From positions 1 to 38,052 of the forward strand of contig CADBRX010000005.1 of assembly GCA_902797175.1 (NCBI GenBank): 38,052 nucleotides of DNA, in the 5' to 3' direction. The stretch comes from an uncultured Coriobacteriaceae bacterium (GTDB taxonomy: Bacteria; Actinomycetota; Coriobacteriia; Coriobacteriales; Atopobiaceae). Under the pieces are notes generated by a model. That model was not told the DNA's origin. It searched no databases and was given only the letters and a program-made list of their open reading frames with translations. A program made the translations under genes and the position numbers. This document shows positions 6,634 to 12,776 of this stretch, in pieces (position 1 is the stretch's first letter; each line of letters begins with the position of its first letter).

Positions 6634-8691
6634 ATGTCACATGTTTCAATTGATGACATAGCCGAACTGTTTGGGATGCAACTAGGCGAAGCGCTTGACA
6701 TGTTGCGGGACAATCACGTCGTACCTAATGCTGCGGTTAATCGACCGTGGGGCTATCGTTTCAGCGGTGGTGACTTAGAGCGCGTTGGGAAGGCATTGAG
6801 GAACGTGCGTGATGACAAGGAGATTGTGGCTGAGATTGAAATCGCCGATATCGAGAAAGTGACGGACTTACCTCATGCAACGGTGTGCAAGGCATATGGT
6901 CTGTCCGAGAATGCTGAAACGCTTCCTGCGCCCATGTTTCATGAGGGGATTGAGGAGATTGCCCGGCTCAGAGGTTTAAGACGGCGTGCGGATGAGCTCA
7001 AGTGGTTAAACGACACGAATTGCGCTCGTCGAGAACGTAATGCTGCAAAAGCTGAGGCGACTGAGCTTAAAGAAGCTATCGAATTGGTAAGGGCAGATGC
7101 CCAAAAGGAAAGGGAACGTGTCGATTCGCTCGAAAAGAAACTTGCAAAAGCGAATGCTGCAATTAGCAATCAGGACAAGGTGATTGGCAACAAAGAGAGG
7201 GAAGTAGAAAGCCTGCGGGCTCAGCTTGCAACGCTTAGGAGCACGCTCTCTCAAACCCAGTCTGAACTAAGGGGATGCCAGGAAGAACTCAGTCGCGGGC
7301 GATCTGAGTTTATAGAACAGGCTTCGCGTCTTGCTAATTCATCACTGAGAGTTACTGAGCTTGAGGAACAAATCAAGGAGTTGAGGCGGTCTCAACCGTC
7401 GCGTGACGAACTCATTGTCTTAAAGATGTGGGCGGTCGAGTTCTGGAATCGTTGGCTTGATGCCGACGAATCCGTTTGCAATCGCGTTGACTATACCGTC
7501 CAAGCGCTTGCAAATTTTTTGTCGAAACGCCAGGAGGTTGCATACAAGACGCTATTTGGAACAGGGACTCTCTCATATGACCAATTAAGGGAAGACGCGG
7601 ATCTCCTCAATCTCATGAAGCAGTTAGGCTTTGGTAATGACATTCACCCCACCGGTTACACGCATCCCGGTGTCATTGCCTATTACACGCTTCGTTACGA
7701 GCTGGGTTATGCCTTCGAGTACTACGAGATCTACCGTCGTGTTTTTGAGACTCTTAGAGACGGAGATGGCGTTGGTGTACTTTCGATGGGGTGCGGACAA
7801 GGCTTGGACTATTGGGGTCTACGTTGCGCACAGGCGGCGCTAAATCGTCGGGATGTCCCAGTGCGCTGGCACGGAGTCGACTTGGAGAAGTGGCCTGACC
7901 AGGTGCTTGATGACGATACGACATTATATGAATATGGCACTGACCTCCTTGATTTCATCGGGCATGAGGATTCCCTACGCTCATCGGTGCTGATGTTTCC
8001 AAAAATCATTAGTGAGCTGCCGATGAACGTGATTGAGCGCCTAGCTGAATGGCTTGAGCGGGTAGAGTTTATGGAACCGGTGCACTATCTTTGTATCGCT
8101 CATACGGAAAAGAATAGGCTGGGCGGCCTATATGAATACGACGTTCAAGGTTTTGAGGAGTCGGTCGCCGTTAAGAGCGCAAAGCTAATTGACGCCTTCA
8201 TCAAGGGGGCGGGCAACCAGGGCTATGTGAATCTGGGGCCAGTTAGTCCAGACGTGACAAACGTGCAAGATAGTGCGAATGCTCCAAAGCTTATCTCTCG
8301 ACAGTACAGAGTCAAATGGTCTAGTAAGATGGCCGAAAGAAAATATGACTTCTTAGCTTACGAGACCTCTTTAAGCACTCGAAATGTAGTTGTGGGCGGC
8401 ATCATGCCTTTTGGCGCGGAGATGCAAACATGCTTCAATGTGCGTGATATTGGCAAGGAATGTTGCCCAGACTATGTGGCGGTGAACGGGGGCGACTGCG
8501 CATCCGAAGGGAAACATGAGGGCTGCCCAAGACAATGTCCCCTGTATAGAAATCCACGCTTTATGACCGATAGGATGGCTTACCAGATTTATCGCGTCGA
8601 GTGGAAACGACCAAAGCATCTCGAGCTCCTTGCCTCGAAAGCGCCGGCATTTGCTCCAAATCCGAAGTTTGACGAAGATATTCCCTTCTGA
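6634..8691 (+). CDS. HTH/coiled-coil/methyltransferase-like protein with SSB-type tip
   Basis: A 685-residue protein of no family I recognise. Residues 4-30 and about 70-105 look like two small helix-turn-helix units (VSIDDIAELFGMQLGEALDM). Residues 118-255 are a long charged coiled coil. Residues 380-420 hold a Rossmann-like motif, VLSMGCGQGLDYWGL, followed by HGVDLEKW, as in SAM-dependent methyltransferases. Six cysteines (600, 610, 611, 622, 631, 635) form a likely metal or Fe-S cluster. The last nine residues, PKFDEDIPF, match the acidic tip of single-stranded-DNA-binding proteins, which docks repair and replication enzymes; no OB-fold is visible. GGGGAGC precedes the ATG. A DUF1848 gene follows 45 bases later. 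The base composition is lower in GC than in neighbours, suggesting transfer. Confidence 0.7.
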   Translation: MSHVSIDDIAELFGMQLGEALDMLRDNHVVPNAAVNRPWGYRFSGGDLERVGKALRNVRDDKEIVAEIEIADIEKVTDLPHATVCKAYGLSENAETLPAPMFHEGIEEIARLRGLRRRADELKWLNDTNCARRERNAAKAEATELKEAIELVRADAQKERERVDSLEKKLAKANAAISNQDKVIGNKEREVESLRAQLATLRSTLSQTQSELRGCQEELSRGRSEFIEQASRLANSSLRVTELEEQIKELRRSQPSRDELIVLKMWAVEFWNRWLDADESVCNRVDYTVQALANFLSKRQEVAYKTLFGTGTLSYDQLREDADLLNLMKQLGFGNDIHPTGYTHPGVIAYYTLRYELGYAFEYYEIYRRVFETLRDGDGVGVLSMGCGQGLDYWGLRCAQAALNRRDVPVRWHGVDLEKWPDQVLDDDTTLYEYGTDLLDFIGHEDSLRSSVLMFPKIISELPMNVIERLAEWLERVEFMEPVHYLCIAHTEKNRLGGLYEYDVQGFEESVAVKSAKLIDAFIKGAGNQGYVNLGPVSPDVTNVQDSANAPKLISRQYRVKWSSKMAERKYDFLAYETSLSTRNVVVGGIMPFGAEMQTCFNVRDIGKECCPDYVAVNGGDCASEGKHEGCPRQCPLYRNPRFMTDRMAYQIYRVEWKRPKHLELLASKAPAFAPNPKFDEDIPF

Positions 8692-8736
8692 GGGGCGGAC
8701 ACTGTCTGAGAACGATTGAAATAAGGAGGAAGCCGC

Positions 8737-9678
8737 ATGATAGTAAGTGCTTCTCGTCGAACTGACATCCCCGCCTTTTACTCCGAGTGGTTTGAGCGCC
8801 GCGTGCAGGAAGGCTTCCTTTACGTCCGCAACCCAATGAATGTTCATCATGTAAGTGAGGTTAGTCTTACTCCTGATGTGGTTGACTGCATCGTCTTCTG
8901 GACCAAGAACCCTATCCCGCTCATGAAGCGACTGGACTCGTTTGCGAACTTCTCGTATTACTTCCAACTGACCCTCACGGGGTACGGGCATGACGTGGAG
9001 CCGAACGTGCCGGACAAGAAAGACGTACTGATCCCAGCGATCAGGCGTCTGTCAGAGCAGATTGGCCCCGAGCGTGTCATCTGGCGCTATGACCCCATTG
9101 CTTTCACGCCAAAGTACACGATGGAGTATCACCTGCACGCGATCAGCGAGATTTCTCGCATGCTAGAGGGCTGGACGGAGAAATGTGTCATCAGCTTCGT
9201 GGATGGATATGCTTACAATCGCAAAGCACTTGCGGATATCGGAAACGAGGACGTTCGGGACAATCAGTTGCTCGAGTTCTGCAAGCAGCTTGCCGAGACG
9301 GTACACGCCCACAACATGTCTGTGGCGACCTGCTCTGAGAAGGTGGACCTTGACGCAGCCAGTATTGAGCACAATGCTTGTGTGGACGCTCGGTTGATTG
9401 AACGTATCACGGGTAGGACGTTGCATGTGGGTAAAGACAAGTCCCAGCGCCTGGAATGCGGATGCTTCGCGAGCATTGACGTGGGTTCGTACAACACTTG
9501 CGGAGCTGGATGCCGCTACTGTTACGCGCGGCGGAGCGAAACGGCGACAGCGAAGAACCTACTTAGGCATGACCCCAGCTCGCCGATGCTCTGCGACCAG
9601 CTTGGACCTGACGATGTCGTCCATCCCCGCAAGATGCGCTCTCTGTTTGTGAACAATGTGCAAGAGTCGCTTTTCTGA
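8737..9678 (+). CDS. DUF1848 family radical-SAM-like protein
   Basis: A 313-residue protein that opens with the hallmark of the family, SASRRTDIPAFY at residues 4-15, then IVFWTKNP near 50, a segment PERVIWRYDPI, and a C-terminal cysteine module: C241 and C243, then SIDVGSYNTC255 and C259, C262 in a CxxxCxxC arrangement followed by YA. That spacing is the radical-SAM Fe-S ligand pattern, here unusually at the C-terminal end, which is typical of DUF1848. The reaction is unknown; relationship to spore photoproduct lyase-type repair enzymes is only suggestive. AAGGAGG lies 7 bases before the ATG. It is the second gene of an operon with the 685-residue SSB-tip protein. Confidence 0.78.
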   Translation: MIVSASRRTDIPAFYSEWFERRVQEGFLYVRNPMNVHHVSEVSLTPDVVDCIVFWTKNPIPLMKRLDSFANFSYYFQLTLTGYGHDVEPNVPDKKDVLIPAIRRLSEQIGPERVIWRYDPIAFTPKYTMEYHLHAISEISRMLEGWTEKCVISFVDGYAYNRKALADIGNEDVRDNQLLEFCKQLAETVHAHNMSVATCSEKVDLDAASIEHNACVDARLIERITGRTLHVGKDKSQRLECGCFASIDVGSYNTCGAGCRYCYARRSETATAKNLLRHDPSSPMLCDQLGPDDVVHPRKMRSLFVNNVQESLF

Positions 9679-9698
9679 AGCCTGGGGATAGGCGCAAT

Positions 9699-10184
9699 CT
9701 AGTACTCCAGCAGCTCCTCGTGGAAGGCATAGAGGGCGTCGCGCTCGGCGTCCAGCTTGTCCCTACGCTCCGCGATGTTCGCCCTCGCCTCGCGAGAGAG
9801 ACGCCCCTCGTGCGAGTCGCGCACGCCGGCCTTGTAGCCCAGCTCGGTGGCGCGGATCAGCAGGACCATGAGGCTATCGACGTCGTTGATTCGGCAAGCG
9901 TTGAACATGTACGCGGACGAGCGCGCGATGCTCTGGGCGTAGCTGTGGATGTCTCCCTCGGTCTGGAACCAGGGGTCGGGGTCCTCGCCCTCGAGCTCGT
10001 CGGATATCATTCCCAGCACGAGGTACTTCACGAGGGACTCGAACGTTATGACCGTGCCCGTGTCGCACTCTTTGACCCAAGCGGTGTCTATCGGGTGCTC
10101 ATCGAACTTGTCTAGCAGGTTTGGCGCCAGCTCCGACTGCTCTGCCCAGAGCGCGTTGCTCTTGTGGTTTGGGGTGTCTGCCAT
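9699..10184 (-). CDS. Island repeat-family protein, copy 3 (161 aa, unknown)
   Basis: Same length as, and about 78% identical by hand count to, the product at 2147-2632, with the core SYAQSIARSSAYMFNACRIN and the last dozen residues unchanged. Differences cluster in residues 42-80, where charge changes are frequent, so the family core is under constraint while this part drifts. The stop lies 20 bases past the DUF1848 stop, convergent to it. The homology to copy 1 continues through about 200 bases upstream, including the palindrome and part of a hairpin. Function unknown; no signal peptide or membrane segment. Confidence 0.75.
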   Translation of the reverse strand: MADTPNHKSNALWAEQSELAPNLLDKFDEHPIDTAWVKECDTGTVITFESLVKYLVLGMISDELEGEDPDPWFQTEGDIHSYAQSIARSSAYMFNACRINDVDSLMVLLIRATELGYKAGVRDSHEGRLSREARANIAERRDKLDAERDALYAFHEELLEY

Positions 10185-10268
10185 TGTTCCGTCCCTTCGT
10201 TTGTCGCCGTCCTGCCGGGCGGCGTGTGGATGGGAGAGGGATTCTACGCTGCGCGGGTGCCCGGTTCC

Positions 10269-10283
10269 TCAGCCGCGAGCTAA
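10269..10283 (-). promoter_or_regulatory. Palindromic element, copy 2 (TCAGCC-GCG-AGCTAA)
   Basis: Counterpart of the element at 2723-2737, 85 bases upstream of copy 3 of the 161-residue gene. Two changes weaken the left arm. The flanking CCGGTTCC and, on the other side, TTGACA are kept. Confidence 0.4.
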
Positions 10284-10339
10284 ATTGACAGGATGTGGGG
10301 CCTGCGGTGCTGGTGCGCCTCGGGCTATCTGTGTGACGT

Positions 10340-10510
10340 GATGGCGGGGAAGCAGAAGAGCCTCCCCGCTATGCTGCGTCCGAGCCACCTTGTCGCCGCA
10401 TCTGCCTACAGAAGTACTGTAGGAAGGATCTCAGGAGGTATCGCTGCCCGTATTGCGGGTGGATCCACCTCACCGGCAAGCCGCTTCAGGAGCATCCGAA
10501 GGAGGCTTAG
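10340..10510 (+). pseudogene. 5'-truncated zinc-ribbon protein fragment
   Basis: An open frame with no usable start runs from 10337 to a TAG at 10508. From about 10391 it reads as genuine protein: CRRICLQKYCRKDLRRYRC, then PYCGWIHLTGKPLQEHPKEA. The RYRCPYCGWIHLT part resembles the end of small phage-encoded zinc-ribbon proteins. A T-tailed terminator follows 20 bases later, as for a real gene end. Its 5' part was probably replaced by the duplicated upstream region of copy 3, whose homology to copy 1 ends near 10380. Confidence 0.5.
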
Positions 10511-10530
10511 GTAACGTCAACACGCGAGTA

Positions 10531-10561
10531 CGGGGCACTCTGGTAAGGTGTCCCGTTTTTT
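10531..10561 (+). terminator. Rho-independent terminator
   Basis: CGGGGCAC at 10531-10538 pairs with GTGTCCCG (one G-T pair) ending at 10555, followed by TTTTTT. It ends the truncated zinc-ribbon fragment. Confidence 0.75.
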
Positions 10562-10587
10562 GTCGGGACCGCGACGCGTCTGTCACG

Positions 10588-10621
10588 TTTCCGACATTCG
10601 ATGTACCGCGGATGTCGGAAA
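10588..10621. repeat. Inverted repeat with TCCGACAT arms
   Basis: TTTCCGACAT at 10588-10597 is the exact reverse complement of ATGTCGGAAA at 10612-10621, with a 14-base centre. Further TCCGACA/TGTCGGA words occur at about 10644 and 10673, making a second, looser pair, and once more near 10694. No coding sense is visible. Confidence 0.55.
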
Positions 10622-10730
10622 TGCGACACACGTGTCAAGCATCCGACAAGAACGGCCTATCAGATGTCGGAACCACGTCGTAGACGCTACGCATCCGACA
10701 CTCACGCCAAGTGGACCCTCGTACCTACGA

Positions 10731-10830
10731 CCCTTCGGGTGAGACCTGACTAGCAAAATACTAGTCACTTCTCCCGAAAGACGACGACTTCGGCCCTTCG
10801 GGTGAGAACTGACTAACAAAACACTAGTCA
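10731..10830. repeat. Direct repeat of a hairpin unit, 37 bp, 63-bp period
   Basis: Two 37-bp units at 10731-10767 and 10794-10830 differ at only three bases. Each starts with CCCTTCGGGTGAGA and ends with a stem TGACTAG/CTAGTCA or a close variant around an A-rich loop. The unit-to-unit distance is 63 bp. The element is noncoding; it lies between the truncated zinc-ribbon fragment and the terminator of the membrane protein at 10947. Confidence 0.6.
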
Positions 10831-10892
10831 GCCCGGCCGCCCCTCATGCAGTCGCGGATTCTCACCTTGCAAAAGCTGGGTAGCATGGGCCA

Positions 10893-10936
10893 TTTGAGAC
10901 AGCTGGGCACCGGTACCGGAGGCTATCTGTCTCAAA
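10893..10936 (-). terminator. Hairpin downstream of the 137-aa membrane protein
   Basis: TTTGAGACAG at 10893-10902 pairs with CTGTCTCAAA at 10927-10936; the inner loop contains a small CACCGGTACCGG palindrome. It begins 10 bases past the minus-strand stop. There is no clear T-run on that strand. Confidence 0.5.
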
Positions 10937-10946
10937 CGGTCTGCAC

Positions 10947-11360
10947 CTAGATGATGCCCGTGATGCCAAACAGCAGCAGGAGGAAGGGTAGCGCGCCGAG
11001 CGCCACGAGTCCGGCAATCCTCACGGTCCAGCTCTCCGACAGGGGGACTACCGTGGTGACGATGAACTCGGCCGGGCCCGGGTACTGGAGCAGGCCGAAT
11101 ATGACGAAGAGTGCGATGATGACGATGCCAGAGCTCACGCCCCCGCCGGCTTCTCCCAGCACCAGCGCCAGTATCATGGCGATCGCCAGCCAGAGGTAGA
11201 ACTCGGTGTTGTGCAGGCCCACGGCCTCAAAGATGGCCTTGCCCCACTCCATCGAGGTCATGATGCCGTACACGAACATCGAGGGAAAGAAGCAGGCGGG
11301 AAACGCCATGGTCGCAACTCCCAGCACGATCCCAATAATGATGACGGCCCAACCAGGCAT
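10947..11360 (-). CDS. Small integral membrane protein (137 aa)
   Basis: The start is the ATG at 11360 (MPGWAVIIIGIVLGVATMAF), which has GGAGG 7 bases upstream; an earlier in-frame ATG has no such site. About four hydrophobic helices are visible: residues 3-25, 48-65 (FYLWLAIAMILALVLG), 73-90 (SSGIVIIALFVIFGLLQY) and 115-136 (VALGALPFLLLLFGITGII). Loops are short and carry no motif. I do not recognise the family. It is flanked by a hairpin at its 3' end and a shared palindromic element about 135 bases upstream. Confidence 0.65.
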   Translation of the reverse strand: MPGWAVIIIGIVLGVATMAFPACFFPSMFVYGIMTSMEWGKAIFEAVGLHNTEFYLWLAIAMILALVLGEAGGGVSSGIVIIALFVIFGLLQYPGPAEFIVTTVVPLSESWTVRIAGLVALGALPFLLLLFGITGII

Positions 11361-11616
11361 GGCGTCCCTCCTCTGTGCGCAACCCAAACGAGACTCCGGT
11401 CACGGCCATGATAGGCGGGTACGCGCCCAAGTCGGGCCCTTGCCTCGGCAAGGTGCGGGAATTTGGGGCAAGTGGCGCCCGCACCCGATTTCTCAGCTGC
11501 GAGCTGGTTGACGTGACCTGGCGCAAACTGCGACGTGTTTTACGATACCCTTGACCAAAAAAAGGGACAGGCGCGCAGGACGGTCGGCGACGGGTTCGCC
11601 TACCCAAGGAGGCAGC
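11361..11616. other. Intergenic region holding two divergent 5' regions
   Basis: Carries the upstream region of the membrane protein (minus strand) and that of the broken frame at 11617. GCGGGTACGCGCCC-type GC-rich stems are present near 11414-11480. No further gene seen. Confidence 0.35.
11493..11507 (-). promoter_or_regulatory. Palindromic element, copy 3 (TCAGCT-GCG-AGCTGG)
   Basis: Third member of the element found at 2723 and 10269, with the same preceding CCGATTTC-like bases and a following TTGACG. It lies about 135 bases upstream of the membrane protein start, so the resemblance is not explained by the duplication of the 161-residue gene. Confidence 0.4.
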
Positions 11617-11700
11617 ATGAGGCGTGTGATCACCGGTTTGGGATCTGATGACCCAGCCATGCCGCTCGTCCAGTGTCGTATCAAGAGTGCACAATGTTAG
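11617..11700 (+). pseudogene. Truncated 5' end of a gene, 27 codons
   Basis: A perfect AAGGAGG site 5 bases before an ATG starts MRRVITGLGSDDPAMPLVQC, which then runs into a stop at 11698-11700. The first eight residues resemble how several small cupin-type proteins begin, but this is only an impression. Strong translation signals before so short a frame suggest the front of a gene whose body was deleted. The following 230 bases show no convincing continuation. Confidence 0.35.
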
Positions 11701-11932
11701 TGCAATTCTGCTCAAATAACGCACTGAGAGAGTGCAAAGTATTGCCACTGACGGGTATGTCGTGGCGGACAATATCGAATTCGGACATGGGCGCACGATT
11801 CCGCTGTGGACATTTGGACTCAGCTATTGAGGGGCCTTGACGTGTATGACGCGTCTTCGGCATCAAAGTTGCGCCTACAATTGATGCCATCTAGCGACGG
11901 CGTGCTTTTGCTTGCGGGAGGTACGTGATGGC
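11701..11932. other. Unexplained stretch before the cupin gene
   Basis: Mixed composition, lower in GC than its surroundings, with no recognised gene on either strand. It ends in GGGAGG at 11916-11921, the ribosome site of the cupin gene. Confidence 0.35.
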
Positions 11933-12253
11933 ATGACCGCGTCGCGCCACATGGTGCGTGCGGAGGACTGGGGCGTCAAGGTCCAGACCTGCATCTACAC
12001 GCGCGGCTTCCGCCATGCGTGGCACAGCCATGCCTACGCGCACGGGATCTTTGTGCTGGAAGGCGTGCTGCGCAACGACCTTAACCCCGGTCAGGACTCC
12101 TTCTATGGACCGGGCGAGTTTGCGCTGACGCCCGCGCACGCCGAGGTGCTGCATGAGCCGGCTCCGGGCGACGGGAGCGTGCGCTACCTCTTTGTCGGCG
12201 ACGGACCGTTTGACTTCATCGTGGACGGCGTGGACCTCTACGGTCGCGGCTGA
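11933..12253 (+). CDS. Small cupin-domain protein (106 aa)
   Basis: I chose the ATG at 11933 (MTASRHMV), 11 bases after GGGAGG. A single beta-barrel cupin is visible: motif 1 is partial, HAWHSHAYAHGIFVLEGVLR near residues 29-48, with histidines that could bind a metal; motif 2 is around YGPGEFALTPAHAEVLHEPA. The protein has no DNA-binding domain. Its ligand cannot be read from the sequence. It stands alone and is followed by a hairpin of the GGGGAGTATCCC type, which probably ends its transcript. Confidence 0.65.
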   Translation: MTASRHMVRAEDWGVKVQTCIYTRGFRHAWHSHAYAHGIFVLEGVLRNDLNPGQDSFYGPGEFALTPAHAEVLHEPAPGDGSVRYLFVGDGPFDFIVDGVDLYGRG

Positions 12254-12263
12254 CTAGAAGGGA

Positions 12264-12296
12264 GTGACTCAAAGGGGAGTATCCCATCTGAGTCAC
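12264..12296. repeat. Intergenic hairpin, type B core, GTGACTCA arms
   Basis: GTGACTCA at 12264-12271 and TGAGTCAC at 12289-12296 enclose the core AAGGGGAGTATCCCAT. Ten bases past the cupin stop; probably a terminator. A member of the family also present at 16875, 16914, 18342 and 18383. Confidence 0.65.
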
Positions 12297-12323
12297 TGAC
12301 GAGAAGAACCTTGGTGCACGGAC

Positions 12324-12472
12324 GTGCGGTCCCCAGCCCGCACAACCTGCCCCGCGAGACCCGAATCCGCCCGCCAGACCACGTTTGTGCAGTCCCCAGC
12401 CCGCACAACCTGTCCCGCGAGGCCCGAAACACACCGTCAGACCACGTTTGTGCAGTCCCTAGCCCGCACAAA
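12324..12472. repeat. Three tandem hairpin units, 63-bp period
   Basis: The words GTGC(G/A)GTCCC(C/T)AGCCCGCAC recur at 12324, 12387 and 12450, each forming a stem (GTGCGG/CCGCAC, TTGTGC/GCACAA, GTTTGTGC/GCACAAAC) around a short loop. Spacer sequence between the units is also repeated (CCTG, CCGCGAG, CCCGAA and CCAGACCACGTT). The stems lengthen from first to last. Noncoding; not a CRISPR array, since spacers are similar. Confidence 0.6.
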
Positions 12473-12482
12473 CCCCAGGCCA

Positions 12483-12509
12483 CACACGAAAGGGTCCCAC
12501 CCCAGTGTG
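12483..12509. repeat. Intergenic hairpin, type A core, CACAC arms
   Basis: CACAC at 12483-12487 and GTGTG at 12505-12509 enclose GAAAGGGTCCCACCCCA. It uses the core seen at 12693, 14870 and 19418 with a different arm. Confidence 0.55.
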
Positions 12510-12593
12510 CTGACAACGGCCAACCGACAACCCATTGTGCCACAGGTCGCTGACAAAAGCGGGGCCATGCCTTCCAGAGAGTAGTATGCTGTT

Positions 12594-12695
12594 ATGCTGT
12601 GGTGTCCGTTCGATAACGACGGCAGGTCGAGTGGCTACTTTAGGTGCAACAAGTGCGGAAAGATCTTCCGCAGGCCTGAGGCCACGCGCAACTGA
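12594..12695 (+). CDS. Possible 33-aa zinc-knuckle peptide or remnant
   Basis: The frame reads MLWCPFDNDGRSSGYFRCNK then CGKIFRRPEATRN. One Cys is at residue 4 and a CxxC at residues 18-21, followed by GKIFRR, like the zinc ribbon at the start of IS1-type transposases or small phage proteins. The ribosome site is poor. Its TGA is the first three bases of the 32-bp arm of the following long palindrome. It may be the leftover of a mobile element. Confidence 0.35.
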   Translation: MLWCPFDNDGRSSGYFRCNKCGKIFRRPEATRN

Positions 12696-12758
12696 CTCAA
12701 AGGGGTCCCACCCTTGTGAGTCAAATTGACTCACAAGGGTGGGACCCCTTCGAGTCAC
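12693..12758. repeat. 66-bp palindrome of two inverted type A hairpins
   Basis: The arm at 12693-12724 is the reverse complement, with one mismatch, of the arm at 12727-12758; only two bases separate them. Each arm is itself a hairpin, TGACTCA ... TGAGTCA around AAGGGGTCCCACCCTTG. It ends 18 bases before the permease start codon, so the transcript leader would fold strongly there. Confidence 0.75.
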
Positions 12759-12776
12759 CATGGGGGGGATGGGGAA

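Noticed and set aside
12324-12472. CRISPR-like regular repeats
   Set aside because: Only three units; the sequence between them is itself repeated, and no cas genes are near.
12726-12776. Longer permease N-terminus from an upstream TTG
   Set aside because: Those codons lie within the palindrome arm; the ATG at 12777 fits the family and has a G-rich ribosome site.
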